From: an uncultured Eubacteriales bacterium
GTDB taxonomy: Bacteria > Bacillota > Clostridia > Oscillospirales > Oscillospiraceae
Direction: 5' to 3'
Length of the DNA stretch: 21,644 nucleotides
NCBI GenBank assembly: GCA_900547315.1
Contig: URGI01000030.1
Span: forward strand, 1 to 21,644
Positions 14,407 to 21,644 of the stretch are shown here, piece after piece (the first letter of the stretch is position 1; the number at the start of each line of letters is the position of its first letter). A program made the translations under genes and the position numbers. A model generated the notes under the pieces. That model saw only the letters and a list, made by a program, of their open reading frames with translations. It had not been told where the DNA came from and did not search any database.

Positions 14407-15305
14407 TCGTCGATCCACCTCGCGGTGTATTTTTTCAGCAAATACTCCGGTTTATACGACAGCTTGGAGGTGCGCAGGGATTCAAGCCCCATGTCGTCCT
14501 CGCGGTTCATGTATTTCAGGTTCGGGTGCTTTGCCATCAGCATTCGCGTCAGCTCGCGGCACACCATCGGGTACGCGCCGTTTATATCGACGCGCGCCTT
14601 CTCAAAGTGCACGTCAAAGGTGTCGCGGCTCGCGAACTCGCCCATGGTGAAGCCCATTATCTCGCCGTTTGCGTAGAGCACTCCGCCCTCAAGGCCGAGC
14701 TGCTCAAAGGCGGCGAAGGCGCGGATTATCGCGTCGTGCTCATAGGCTATGCTGGGGTCGAGACGGGCGGCGTTATCTTCCGACCAGACCGACAGCATGT
14801 CCATGCAGGCCGGTATAAGCTCGCGCGTCATGGGTACAAAGCGCCAGTCGTACTCCGCCTCGAAACGGTTGCAGTGGTTCTTCTTGCCGTGCAGCGCCTT
14901 GCCGGAGTAGGTCGCAAGCTTTTCGGCGAGATAGATGTAGTCGGCGTTGTTCACGTCCTCGGTGTAGTCGAAGCGGCCGGGGTATTCCGCCTCGAGCATC
15001 TCGCGGTGCTGCTCGGTTATGCCGCGCAGACAGAACGGATAGCCGCGCCACGCGGCGAATTCGCGCAGCGCCTCTATTGCGGGGCGCAGCTCGCCGGAGC
15101 CGATCGGGAAAACGAAGGTCGGCTTGCCGTCATAGCGGAGCTTGGTGAGCATGCGGTCGCCGCAGCGGGCGGTCAGCTGCTTGAAGTGCTTGTCCCAGAT
15201 GTAGATATTGCCGAAATTGTAGTCGGCGCTGGGGCTGTTTTCACTCATCACGATCTCGTCCACCCAGGACTTGTCGGAGAGCTTTATGGGAGTAAATCTG
15301 ATCAT
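14403..15305 (-). CDS. DUF2156 protein (phosphatidylglycerol lysyltransferase C-terminal-like fold)
   Basis: A 300-residue soluble protein resembling stand-alone DUF2156 proteins, related to the aminoacyl-transferase domain of MprF and to Fem-type transferases. Visible features include FTPIKLSDKSWVDEI, YIWDKHFKQL, FPIGSG and, near the end, KYMNREDDMGLESLRTSK and KLSYKPEYLLKKY, all typical of the family. No membrane segments are present, so it would not act as a full MprF. The ATG at 15305 with AGAAAGG upstream is preferred; the longer frame to 15473 runs back into the glycosylase gene. It lies 31 nt after that gene and overlaps the GNAT gene by 4 nt. Substrate unknown. Confidence 0.78.
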   Translation of the reverse strand: MIRFTPIKLSDKSWVDEIVMSENSPSADYNFGNIYIWDKHFKQLTARCGDRMLTKLRYDGKPTFVFPIGSGELRPAIEALREFAAWRGYPFCLRGITEQHREMLEAEYPGRFDYTEDVNNADYIYLAEKLATYSGKALHGKKNHCNRFEAEYDWRFVPMTRELIPACMDMLSVWSEDNAARLDPSIAYEHDAIIRAFAAFEQLGLEGGVLYANGEIMGFTMGEFASRDTFDVHFEKARVDINGAYPMVCRELTRMLMAKHPNLKYMNREDDMGLESLRTSKLSYKPEYLLKKYTARWIDE

Positions 15306-15336
15306 GAGTACCTTTCTTCTGCTGTAATTTTTTGCG

Positions 15337-15900
15337 TCAGTATATATTGCACGCCTCGCGGATCGCCTGCCGCAGGGAGACGAGATCTTCAAAGGTCTCC
15401 GGCCTCTTCGACGGATCGCGCAGCAGGGCGGAGGGGTGGTACATCGCCATGTACCGCCTGCCGTCGCGCGCAAACCACTGGCCGTGCTCGCGCGTGATGC
15501 GGAAATCCGGCTTTATCATGGCCATCGCGGCGATGCGCCCGAGGCATACGATGAGACGAGGGTTGACGAGCGCGATCTGCCGTTCAAGCCATTCGGCGCA
15601 GGCGTCCTGCTCCGCGGGCTGCGGGTCGCGGTTGCGAGGAGGGCGGCATTTGACGACGTTGGCAATATACACCTTTGAGCGGTCAAGGTCAATAAGCTCC
15701 AGCATCGTATCGAGAAGCTTTCCTGCGGGGCCGACGAACGGCTCGCCCTGCAGGTCCTCCTGCTCGCCTGGGCCTTCGCCGATGAACATGACCTCGGCGG
15801 CCTCATTGCCGACGCCGAACACGAGATTAGTCCGCGTCTCGCACAGCTCGCAGCGCGAGCAGCCGGCGCATTCCGATTTTAAAAGTTTCCAGCTGTCCAT
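15337..15900 (-). CDS. uracil-DNA glycosylase, family 4 (Fe-S)
   Basis: A 187-residue enzyme of base excision repair that removes uracil from DNA. Four cysteines placed as in thermostable family-4 enzymes (C14, C17, C85, C101) would hold a [4Fe-4S] cluster. Motif A is GEGPGEQED (41-49), with the uracil-contacting [13 protein letters not shown] after it; [13 protein letters not shown] contributes a cluster ligand; motif B is HPSALLR (155-161). The ATG at 15900 has GGAGGA upstream; it follows the CCA-adding enzyme by only 4 nt, so the site lies at the end of that gene and the two are probably coupled. Confidence 0.95.
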   Translation of the reverse strand: MDSWKLLKSECAGCSRCELCETRTNLVFGVGNEAAEVMFIGEGPGEQEDLQGEPFVGPAGKLLDTMLELIDLDRSKVYIANVVKCRPPRNRDPQPAEQDACAEWLERQIALVNPRLIVCLGRIAAMAMIKPDFRITREHGQWFARDGRRYMAMYHPSALLRDPSKRPETFEDLVSLRQAIREACNIY

Positions 15901-15904
15901 CTTT

Positions 15905-17095
15905 CTATTCCTCCGTGCCTCTGGCAAGCGTCAGCAGCAGCTCGCGGCGGTTGTTCGCCGGATATTCCATAACGTAATCAAGCAGGAAGCGCAGCATGTC
16001 GCCCAGCTCTCTGCCGCGCAGACCAAGCTCGAGCAGATCGTCGCCGGTGACGGCGAGGTGCTTCATCGAGAAGCATTCGCCGCTCTTCAGGACTGCGCGC
16101 AGCTCCCGCGCGCTTCCGCCGCCGCTGAAAGCATCGTAGCACTGTGCGGCGCAGCTCACGCTGTCCACCCCGTAGGCGCATAGTGCGCGCTTCCACGCTG
16201 CCTTGTCGGCGGGCTTCGGCTGCTTTACAAGCACTTCGGCGTTTGAGCAGCAGCGTATCGTCCGGCTGTCGAGCCGCAGCGCGGCGAGAAATTCCTCGGC
16301 GGAATCTATGCAGCCGAACTTCTCCAGCGCGCAGCACAGAGCCGCCCAGCGCGGCATCGCCTTGCGCTGTATCGAGCCCAGCCGGTGCAGCCGCCAGGGC
16401 TCGGGCATGCGCTTTTTCAGAAACGCGTCGAGCAGACCCAGCTCTATGAGCGTATACACCATCTCGGGCGAGCGGGTGAGCAGGATCTTTTCCACCTCGT
16501 CCCGTACGCGCTCCGGCGCGAGCGAGGCGGCGAGCGGGGCTTTTTTCTCTATTGCGGAGAGAGTTTTTTCCTCGATCGTGAAGCCGAGCCGCGCGGAGAA
16601 CCTCAGCGCGCGGAACATGCGCAGCGCGTCCTCCTCAAAGCGCAGCTCCGGATAGCCGACGCAGCGGATGATCCTGTTCTTTATGTCGTCCACGCCGCCG
16701 AAGGGGTCGGCGACCAGCCCGTCGGGCGGGAGGGCGATGGCGTTCATCGTGAAGTCGCGGCGGCTGAGGTCGGTCGTAAGATCGCCGACGAAGCTCACCG
16801 CGGTAGGGTGCCGGTGGTCGGCATAGGCTCCGTCGCTGCGGAAGGTAGTGACCTCGACGGAGCGGGAATTGACGTATACGGTCACGGTGCCGTGCTTCAG
16901 CCCCGTCGGGCGGGAGTTCGGAAAAATTTCCAGCGTCTGCTCCGGCAGGGCGCTGGTGCAGATATCCCAGTCCTGCGGATGCACGCCGAGGATCATGTCG
17001 CGCACGCAGCCGCCTACGAGATACGCCGCATGGCCGCGCGACTGGAGCGTTATAAGGATATGCTTTACATATTTGGGAGGGCTTACGTTCGCCAT
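15905..17095 (-). CDS. cca: CCA-adding tRNA nucleotidyltransferase
   Basis: A 396-residue class II nucleotidyltransferase. The head domain has [15 protein letters not shown] (GGCVRD at 28-33), the metal Asp pair in QDWDICTSA (D42, D44), [16 protein letters not shown] (111-126) and [18 protein letters not shown] (155-172), the signature of the tRNA-recognising neck. The C terminus has [19 protein letters not shown], common in bacterial CCA enzymes. The start at 17095 follows GAGGAG; the frame extends to 17218 but the extra residues lack family features and cross the divergent promoter. It repairs or adds the 3' CCA of tRNA. First gene of a four-gene operon. Confidence 0.92.
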   Translation of the reverse strand: MANVSPPKYVKHILITLQSRGHAAYLVGGCVRDMILGVHPQDWDICTSALPEQTLEIFPNSRPTGLKHGTVTVYVNSRSVEVTTFRSDGAYADHRHPTAVSFVGDLTTDLSRRDFTMNAIALPPDGLVADPFGGVDDIKNRIIRCVGYPELRFEEDALRMFRALRFSARLGFTIEEKTLSAIEKKAPLAASLAPERVRDEVEKILLTRSPEMVYTLIELGLLDAFLKKRMPEPWRLHRLGSIQRKAMPRWAALCCALEKFGCIDSAEEFLAALRLDSRTIRCCSNAEVLVKQPKPADKAAWKRALCAYGVDSVSCAAQCYDAFSGGGSARELRAVLKSGECFSMKHLAVTGDDLLELGLRGRELGDMLRFLLDYVMEYPANNRRELLLTLARGTEE

Positions 17096-17153
17096 ATACA
17101 CACTCCTCGTATGATTTTTACCGAGATATAAGGCCATACAACACAATATATGC

Positions 17154-17182
17154 TTGCAATGAGCCGGAATGGGTATTATAAT
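17154..17182 (+). promoter_or_regulatory. promoter of murC
   Basis: -35 TTGCAA (17154-17159), 17-bp spacer, consensus -10 TATAAT (17177-17182). Transcription would begin near 17189, giving a leader of about 150 nt before murC, in which I recognise no riboswitch. Confidence 0.7.
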
Positions 17183-17185
17183 ACC
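17172..17185. promoter_or_regulatory. palindromic -10 element shared by divergent cca and murC transcripts
   Basis: GGTATTATAATACC is a perfect 14-bp palindrome, so TATAAT can be read on both strands (17177-17182 on +, 17180-17175 on -). The + reading has a good -35; the - reading, which would serve the cca operon, has only a weak one. It could also be an operator. Confidence 0.5.
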
Positions 17186-17338
17186 AGCGTCAGTTTTTGA
17201 GCCGGAGTATGCTTCCACTGTTATTTTATCATTTCACGGCGTCAACATCAAGAGCATTCCGCGTATCGGGAGCCGCACGGCGGCATTTTGACGATCGTAT
17301 TTATCCGGCACGTATTTACCAGATTTGGAGCGATTTTT

Positions 17339-18718
17339 ATGATAGAGTTTGACAATTACTTATCTCCCGGCAGAAAGGGGCATCTGGTCGGCATAGGCGG
17401 CGTCTCGATGTCGTCTCTGGCCGAGGTGCTCAAGGGCATGGGCATCAGCGTTGTGGGTTCGGATATGAACGAGAACCCGAACGTCATGTCCCTGCGCGCC
17501 CACGGCATCCATGTCCATGTCGGGCATGACGCCGCGAACATCACCGACGATATCGAATTCGTCGTGCGCACGGCTGCTGTGCATGATGACAATCCGGAGA
17601 TAATCCGCGCGCATGAGCTGGGCATCCCCGTGTTCGAGCGGACACAGGCTTGGGGCGCGATATCCAAGGGCTACAGCAATGCCCTGTGCATCTCCGGCAC
17701 CCACGGCAAGACCACTACCACCTCCATGTGCACCCATATCCTCATGGCTGCCGACCGCGACCCGACCGTTATGATCGGCGGCACGCTGCCGCTTCTGAAT
17801 GCGGGGCACCGCGTCGGCCGCGGCAACACGATAATCATGGAAGCCTGCGAGTACTATAACTCCTTCCTGTCCTTCCACCCGACCGTCGCCGTCATCCTCA
17901 ACATCGAGGCCGACCATCTGGATTTCTTCAAGGATCTGGCCGACGTGCAGCACTCCTTCCGTGAGTTTGCGCTGCGCACTCCGGAGGACGGATGCGTCGT
18001 CGCCAATGCCGAGGACGCGAACACCATGGAGGCTCTGCGCGGCGTTCCCCGCCGTATCATCACCTTCGGCCTGACGGATAAGGCCGATGTTTATGCGGAA
18101 AATATTCAGTTTGTCGGCGCAAATTCGAGCTTTGATATTATGTATAAGGGCAGAAAGTTTACGGATGTCACCCTGCATGTCCCTGGGATGCACAACGTGA
18201 AGAACGCCCTCGCCGCGACCGCTGCGTCCATCTGCCTCGGCATCCGCCCCAACGCCGTCAAGTACGGCCTTGCCGGCTTCAACGGCGCGGGACGCCGCTT
18301 CGAGTTCAAGGGCAAGTATAACGGCGCGGACGTGTATGACGACTATGCCCACCATCCGGGCGAGCTGAAGGCGCTGCTGGACACCGTGGAGACGCTCAAT
18401 TACAAGCGCTCCATCGTTGTCTTCCAGCCCCATACCTACTCCCGCACTGCGGCGCTGTTTGACGATTTCGTCACGCAGCTCAAGCGCCCCGATGTCCTCT
18501 TCCTCGCGGAGATATACGCCGCGCGCGAGAAAAACACCATCGGTATCTCTTCTGCGGATCTTGCCGCGAAGATAGACGGCGCGCGTTTCTTCCCGACCTT
18601 TGACGGGCTTGAGGCCGCCCTGCGCGAGACGCTTGAACCGGGCGACATCGTGCTCACCGTCGGCGCAGGCAACGTGTATAAAATAGGCGAGGACATACTT
18701 GCTGACAACGAAGAGTAA
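17339..18718 (+). CDS. murC: UDP-N-acetylmuramate-L-alanine ligase MurC
   Basis: A 459-residue Mur ligase that adds L-alanine to UDP-MurNAc in the cytoplasm. Motifs in order: HLVGIGGVSMSSLAEVL (15-31) binding the UDP substrate, SGTHGKTTTTSM (119-130) for ATP, MEACEYYNSF (167-176), LNIEADHLDFF (187-197) and the C-terminal YDDYAHHPGE with QPHTYSRT. HGKTTT and AHHP together single out MurC. The ATG at 17339 is chosen because GGAG (17327-17330) is 8 nt upstream; the frame back to 17288 lacks a binding site and is not conserved. It ends in a strong terminator and is probably a single-gene unit. Confidence 0.97.
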   Translation: MIEFDNYLSPGRKGHLVGIGGVSMSSLAEVLKGMGISVVGSDMNENPNVMSLRAHGIHVHVGHDAANITDDIEFVVRTAAVHDDNPEIIRAHELGIPVFERTQAWGAISKGYSNALCISGTHGKTTTTSMCTHILMAADRDPTVMIGGTLPLLNAGHRVGRGNTIIMEACEYYNSFLSFHPTVAVILNIEADHLDFFKDLADVQHSFREFALRTPEDGCVVANAEDANTMEALRGVPRRIITFGLTDKADVYAENIQFVGANSSFDIMYKGRKFTDVTLHVPGMHNVKNALAATAASICLGIRPNAVKYGLAGFNGAGRRFEFKGKYNGADVYDDYAHHPGELKALLDTVETLNYKRSIVVFQPHTYSRTAALFDDFVTQLKRPDVLFLAEIYAAREKNTIGISSADLAAKIDGARFFPTFDGLEAALRETLEPGDIVLTVGAGNVYKIGEDILADNEE

Positions 18719-18721
18719 TCA

Positions 18722-18749
18722 AAAAGGCCATCCGCGAGGGTGGCCTTTT
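18722..18749 (+). terminator. terminator of murC
   Basis: AAAAGGCCATCC (18722-18733) pairs with GGGTGGCCTTTT (18738-18749), including one G-U, around a GCGA tetraloop of the GNRA type. The 3' arm supplies TTTT. It begins 3 nt after the murC stop codon. Confidence 0.9.
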
Positions 18750-18804
18750 GCGTAAAACGGGTTTTTAAACATCAAAAAATTTACATAAATCCGGAGGTAC
18801 AAGT

Positions 18805-20109
18805 ATGACTGACTACACAAAAATGTATGCGGAAAAGCTGACGACCGCTGACGAGCTGGCGGCGCGCGTTGAGAGCGGCTGGAGCATTGGCATGGACACC
18901 TCCGTGTCCGCGGCGCCGGCGATAGTCTCCGCGATAGCCCGCCGCGCGGCCGACGGCGCGCTGGACGGACTGACCGTGCAGACGATACTCGACGCCTACC
19001 CCTTCGAGTTCTATGCCGACGAGTCCCTGCGCGGAAAGATGACCGGTATGTCGTGGTTCTCAGGCGGCGGAGCGCGCCGCGCGATAAACGGCGGCTGGGC
19101 GGATATTCTTCCGGCCTACTACCGCGACATTCCCAAGCTCATCCGCGAGAACTACGAGTATGACGTCGTGCTGCTCTCCGTCTCGCCGATGGACAAGCAC
19201 GGATATTTCAGCCTCGCCACCGCGAATTCCTACACCGAGGCGCTGCTCGACCGCACGAAGCGTGTGTTCCTCGAGGTCAACAGCTTCCAGCCCCGCGCCA
19301 TCTGCGGCGGACAGGTGCACATCAGCCGCGTTGACGGGCTTATCGAGCACAACGCACCGCTGCCCGTCATGGCTCCGGCAAAGATCGACCCCGTCAGCGA
19401 GACGATAGGCAACATCATCGCCGAGCAGATACCCGACGGTGCCTGCATCCAGCTCGGCATCGGCGCGATACCCGACGCGACGGGCATGGCGCTCAAATCC
19501 AAGCACGACCTCGGCATCCACACCGAACTGTTCACCGACTCCATGGTCGAGCTTATCGAGTGCGGCGCGGTCAACAACAGCCGCAAGCAGATACACCGCG
19601 GCCAGACCGTCACGACCTTCGCCTACGGCTCGCAGCGGATATACGACTATATCGACGATAACCCCGCCATCGCCATTCTGCCAGTTGACTATGTCAACGA
19701 TCCGGCGGTCATATGTCAGAATGACAACATGATATCCATAAACTCCGCCATCGAGGTCGACCTCTTCGGTCAGGTCTGCGCGGAGAGCATAGGCACAAAG
19801 CACATGTCCGGCTCCGGCGGCCAGATCGACTTTGTCCGCGGCGCGTGCCAGTCGAAGGGCGGCAAGAGCTTCATCGCCTTTGCATCTACCACCAAGGGCA
19901 CGATAAGCAAGATCTGCGCGAGCCTTACGCCCGGCGCGGTCTGCACCACGAGTAAAAACGACGTGGACTACGTCGTCACCGAGTACGGCATCGCGCATCT
20001 GCGCGGGCAGAGCCTCGCATCCCGCGCGCGCCAGCTCATCTCAATAGCTCACCCCGATTTCCGCGACGAGCTGCTGTTCGAGGCGAAGAAGCGCGGAATC
20101 ATGGTCTGA
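18805..20109 (+). CDS. acetyl-CoA hydrolase/transferase-family CoA-transferase (4-hydroxybutyrate or butyrate type)
   Basis: A 434-residue class I CoA-transferase. Visible are IQLGIGAIPDATG (215-227), HTELFTDSM with the probable catalytic glutamate E241, the glycine loop SGSGGQIDFVRGA (335-347), SKGGKSFIAF (350-359) and VTEYGIAHLRGQS (391-403). These fit the 4-hydroxybutyrate CoA-transferase and butyryl-CoA:acetate CoA-transferase subgroup, enzymes that exchange CoA between acyl-CoA and acetate in fermenting Clostridia. The exact acyl group cannot be decided from motifs. The ATG at 18805 has GGAGG upstream. It sits alone between two terminator-bounded units; I found no convincing promoter in the 55-nt gap after the murC terminator, nor a clear terminator after it. 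Confidence 0.88.
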   Translation: MTDYTKMYAEKLTTADELAARVESGWSIGMDTSVSAAPAIVSAIARRAADGALDGLTVQTILDAYPFEFYADESLRGKMTGMSWFSGGGARRAINGGWADILPAYYRDIPKLIRENYEYDVVLLSVSPMDKHGYFSLATANSYTEALLDRTKRVFLEVNSFQPRAICGGQVHISRVDGLIEHNAPLPVMAPAKIDPVSETIGNIIAEQIPDGACIQLGIGAIPDATGMALKSKHDLGIHTELFTDSMVELIECGAVNNSRKQIHRGQTVTTFAYGSQRIYDYIDDNPAIAILPVDYVNDPAVICQNDNMISINSAIEVDLFGQVCAESIGTKHMSGSGGQIDFVRGACQSKGGKSFIAFASTTKGTISKICASLTPGAVCTTSKNDVDYVVTEYGIAHLRGQSLASRARQLISIAHPDFRDELLFEAKKRGIMV

Positions 20110-20151
20110 GCCGGGGCAGAAAAAATTTTTGAAAAAAATTAAAATTCCCTC

Positions 20152-20180
20152 TTGACTTTAGCGCCTAAAAGGAGTAAAGT
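20152..20180 (+). promoter_or_regulatory. promoter of the aromatic leader peptide-transporter unit
   Basis: -35 TTGACT (20152-20157), 17-bp spacer, -10 TAAAGT (20175-20180). Transcription would start near 20187, just before the leader peptide ribosome binding site. Confidence 0.8.
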
Positions 20181-20208
20181 GTGCCCATCAACAACGGAGG
20201 CAGAGAAA

Positions 20209-20310
20209 ATGAAGGCTAATTGCTTCGCATTTGCATACGGCTATTTCTATTACTTTTTTATGCAGAAAAGTAATAGCGCTTTGTGCTGCGATGATTTGCC
20301 CGATGTTTGA
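20209..20310 (+). CDS. Phe/Tyr-rich attenuator leader peptide (33 aa)
   Basis: A short ORF preceded by GGAGG (20196-20200) with 8-nt spacing. Residues 6-17 read FAFAYGYFYYFF: nine of twelve are Phe or Tyr (five Phe and four Tyr), with no Trp. Such runs are the hallmark of amino-acid leader peptides (compare pheL of enterobacteria), where ribosomes stall when the charged tRNA is scarce. The remaining residues run through the 5' half of the antiterminator region and end at a TGA 20 nt before the terminator. It acts through its translation, so the peptide itself probably has no separate function. Confidence 0.8.
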   Translation: MKANCFAFAYGYFYYFFMQKSNSALCCDDLPDV

Positions 20311-20329
20311 TATTCAAGCTGCTTTTAGG

Positions 20330-20370
20330 GTGCCGCACAAACGCTTGTTTGTGCGGCACTTTTAATTTTT
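20330..20370 (+). terminator. attenuator terminator before the transporter gene
   Basis: A perfect 13-bp stem, GTGCCGCACAAAC (20330-20342) with GTTTGTGCGGCAC (20347-20359), closes a GCTT loop. TTTTAATTTTT (20360-20370) follows. Confidence 0.92.
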
Positions 20371-20402
20371 CCGTTGCGAGCAAAGACAAGGAGATATGAA
20401 AA

Positions 20403-21434
20403 ATGAAAAACCTGAAAAAACTCACCGCTGTACTGTGTACCCTCGTGATGTTGCTTGCGCTGTGCGCTTGCGGCAATACCGCCGCCCCGGCTGCGGATCC
20501 GACCGAAGCTCCCGCCGCCGAAGAGAGCTCCGCTCCGTCTGATGACGTCGCCGCAGACCAGACCTTTGTCGTCGGCATCTGCCAGCTCGTCCAGCATGAC
20601 GCGCTTGACGCCGCGACCGAAGGCTTTAAGCAGGCTCTGACCGACAAGCTCGGCGACAAGGTCACCTTCCAAGAGGGCAACGCCTCCGGCGATCCCGCTA
20701 CCTGCTCTGTCATCGTCAACCAGTTCGTCTCCGACGACGTTGACCTCATCATGGCAAACGCAACTCCCGCGCTGCTCGCGGCAGTCGCTGCTACCAATGA
20801 GATCCCCATCCTCGGCACCTCCGTCACCGACTACGGCTCCGCGCTTGAGATAAGCGACTGGACCGGCGCTACCGGCTTCAACGTGTCCGGCACCTCCGAC
20901 CTCGCTCCGCTCGACGGTCAGGCTGCAGTGCTCAAGGAGCTTTGCCCCGACGCAAAGGTCGTAGGCATCCTCTACTGCTCCGGCGAGCCCAACTCCAAGT
21001 TCCAGGCTGACACCATCACCCCGATGTTCGAGGAACTCGGCCTTGAGGTCAAGGAATTCACCTTCGCAGACTCCAACGATGTTGCAAACGTCACCGCTAC
21101 CGCCTGCTCCGAGTGCGATGTGCTCTACCTCCCGACCGATAACACCGCCGCCTCCTGCACCGAGGCCATCAACAACGTAGCGCTGCCCGCCGGTGTCCCC
21201 ATCATTGCCGGTGAGGAAGGCATCTGCCGCGGCTGCGGTATCGCCAGCCTGAGCATCTCCTACTTCGACCTTGGCTACGCTACCGGCGAGATGGCATACG
21301 AGATTCTCGTTGAGGGTGCAGACCCCGCCACCATGCAGATCCGCTTCGCTCCTCAGTTCACCAAGATCTACAACCCCACCAACTGCGAAGCTCTCAACAT
21401 AACTGTCCCTGAGGACTACATCGCTCTCGGCTGA
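20403..21434 (+). CDS. ABC transporter substrate-binding lipoprotein, TrpX/ABC_sub_bind family
   Basis: A 343-residue lipoprotein. The signal peptide (KNLKKLTAVLCTLVMLLAL) ends in LCAC, with C23 as likely lipidated residue, and is followed by an Ala/Pro/Glu-rich linker (about 27-52). The mature domain starts at TFVVGICQLVQHDALDAATEGF, typical of the ABC_sub_bind (COG2984) family that includes streptococcal TrpX. AKVVGILYCSGEPNS and VPIIAGEEG mark the two-lobed periplasmic-binding fold. AAGGAG 9 nt upstream supports the start. The Phe/Tyr attenuator implies the ligand is an aromatic amino acid or related compound; this is inference. Permease and ATPase genes would be expected downstream, beyond the window. 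Confidence 0.88.
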   Translation: MKNLKKLTAVLCTLVMLLALCACGNTAAPAADPTEAPAAEESSAPSDDVAADQTFVVGICQLVQHDALDAATEGFKQALTDKLGDKVTFQEGNASGDPATCSVIVNQFVSDDVDLIMANATPALLAAVAATNEIPILGTSVTDYGSALEISDWTGATGFNVSGTSDLAPLDGQAAVLKELCPDAKVVGILYCSGEPNSKFQADTITPMFEELGLEVKEFTFADSNDVANVTATACSECDVLYLPTDNTAASCTEAINNVALPAGVPIIAGEEGICRGCGIASLSISYFDLGYATGEMAYEILVEGADPATMQIRFAPQFTKIYNPTNCEALNITVPEDYIALG

Positions 21435-21448
21435 TAACTGAAAAAGCA

Positions 21449-21479
21449 CCTGTCAGAGACTCAAAAAGTCTCTGACAGG
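21449..21479 (+). terminator. strong stem-loop after the substrate-binding protein gene
   Basis: A perfect 13-bp stem, CCTGTCAGAGACT (21449-21461) with AGTCTCTGACAGG (21467-21479), encloses CAAAA. It lacks a T-tract on the + strand. It may therefore be a partial terminator or 3'-end stabiliser that lowers permease expression relative to the binding protein, rather than a full stop. Confidence 0.6.
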
Positions 21480-21644
21480 ACAGTCTGTCAAAAAACATGT
21501 GCAGCAGGGCACAGATAAGAGAGCCGCGGGGGAGCTTGAGGGGTAGCGCAGCGGCGGCGCGGTAGTGAATGACATGCCGGTGGCATGTCAGAGCCGCGCC
21601 GTGACCGAGCCGCAGCGAGAAAAGGCCCGCCTCAAATACAATAA
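21480..21644. repeat. hairpin-rich intergenic element at window end
   Basis: No credible gene is present. A nested hairpin stands out: CGGCGCGG (21555-21562) with CCGCGCCG (21594-21601), and inside it TGACATGCC (21570-21578) with GGCATGTCA (21582-21590). GAGCCGC occurs three times around it (about 21521, 21591 and 21607). This looks like a GC-rich intergenic repeat or palindromic unit, but copies elsewhere in the genome would be needed to call it one. Confidence 0.4.

Larger units (their letters stand above)
20187..20370 (+). promoter_or_regulatory. transcription attenuator responding to Phe/Tyr supply
   Basis: Three competing structures can be read. The 1:2 pairing holds TCGCA/TGCGA (20225-20229/20287-20291) and a perfect 11-bp hairpin CTATTACTTTT/AAAAGTAATAG (20247-20257/20266-20276) lying over the Tyr-Tyr-Phe-Phe codons. 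The antiterminator pairs TTTGTGCTGC (20280-20289) with GCCGCACAAA (20332-20341), 9 of 10 positions. The terminator pairs 20330-20342 with 20347-20359. A ribosome stalled on the aromatic codons would break 1:2, free 20280-20289 and favour the antiterminator, switching on the transporter gene. Pairings are seen; the regulatory logic is inferred from classical trp/phe attenuation. Confidence 0.75.

Noticed and set aside
20110..20402. Possible T-box riboswitch upstream of the TrpX-like gene
   Set aside because: No T-box sequence or specifier-loop architecture was seen; a translated Phe/Tyr-rich leader and competing stems explain the region.
20325..21449. 374-aa minus-strand frame opposite the substrate-binding protein
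   Set aside because: Shadow frame that also crosses the attenuator terminator; the + strand frame has a signal peptide, lipobox and family motifs.
1..21644. Search for CRISPR arrays, insertion sequences, tRNA and rRNA genes
   Set aside because: No regularly spaced repeats, transposase frames or tRNA/rRNA signatures were found by eye; a short or diverged tRNA could still be missed without a scan.

Overview
The window looks like chromosome of a GC-rich Gram-positive anaerobe, most likely a gut Clostridia (Oscillospirales-like) member. The grounds are clostridial-type promoters and strong GGAGG ribosome binding sites, a SpoVB/MurJ-type flippase, the MurT/GatD lipid II amidation pair (a Gram-positive trait), family-4 uracil-DNA glycosylase, a butyrate-type CoA-transferase and a CAC lipobox lipoprotein. 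The taxon is inferred from gene content, not from a marker gene. I see no mobile element, CRISPR array, tRNA or rRNA. Most of the window is housekeeping sequence; the striking part is the density of RNA-based control.

Left end (1-2460, + strand): an Lsa/Vga-like ABC-F ribosome-protection gene sits behind a leader holding a 6-codon upstream ORF, an antiterminator and a rho-independent terminator. Next is a fluoride riboswitch with its CrcB/Fluc fluoride channel, then a ~200-nt closed, multi-hairpin segment that looks like a structured non-coding RNA.

2478-6334 (- strand): rqcP (S4 domain), hup (HU) with its own promoter and terminator, a SpoVB/MurJ-family flippase, and a COG2509-like FAD oxidoreductase with a palindrome at its promoter. 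A small membrane-anchored protein of unknown function (6600-7115, +) follows.

7196-13310 (- strand): a probable five-gene operon read right to left, glmS - murT - gatD - amidohydrolase (MtaD-like) - PHP phosphoesterase. It starts at a good promoter at 13396-13424. It joins amino-sugar supply and lipid II amidation to two nucleotide-salvage-type hydrolases.

13606-17095 (- strand): a second tight operon, CCA-adding enzyme - uracil-DNA glycosylase - DUF2156 protein - GNAT acetyltransferase, ending at a strong terminator at 13465-13493. Its probable promoter shares a 14-bp palindromic -10 element with the divergent murC promoter.

17339-21644 (+ strand): murC with terminator, an acetyl-CoA hydrolase/transferase-family CoA-transferase, then a leader-peptide attenuator extremely rich in Phe and Tyr codons that controls a TrpX-type ABC transporter substrate-binding lipoprotein. 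The window closes in hairpin-rich non-coding sequence. Peptidoglycan synthesis (glmS, murT/gatD, murC, flippase) is the recurrent theme. The two leader attenuators and the unassigned structured RNA are the most novel observations.
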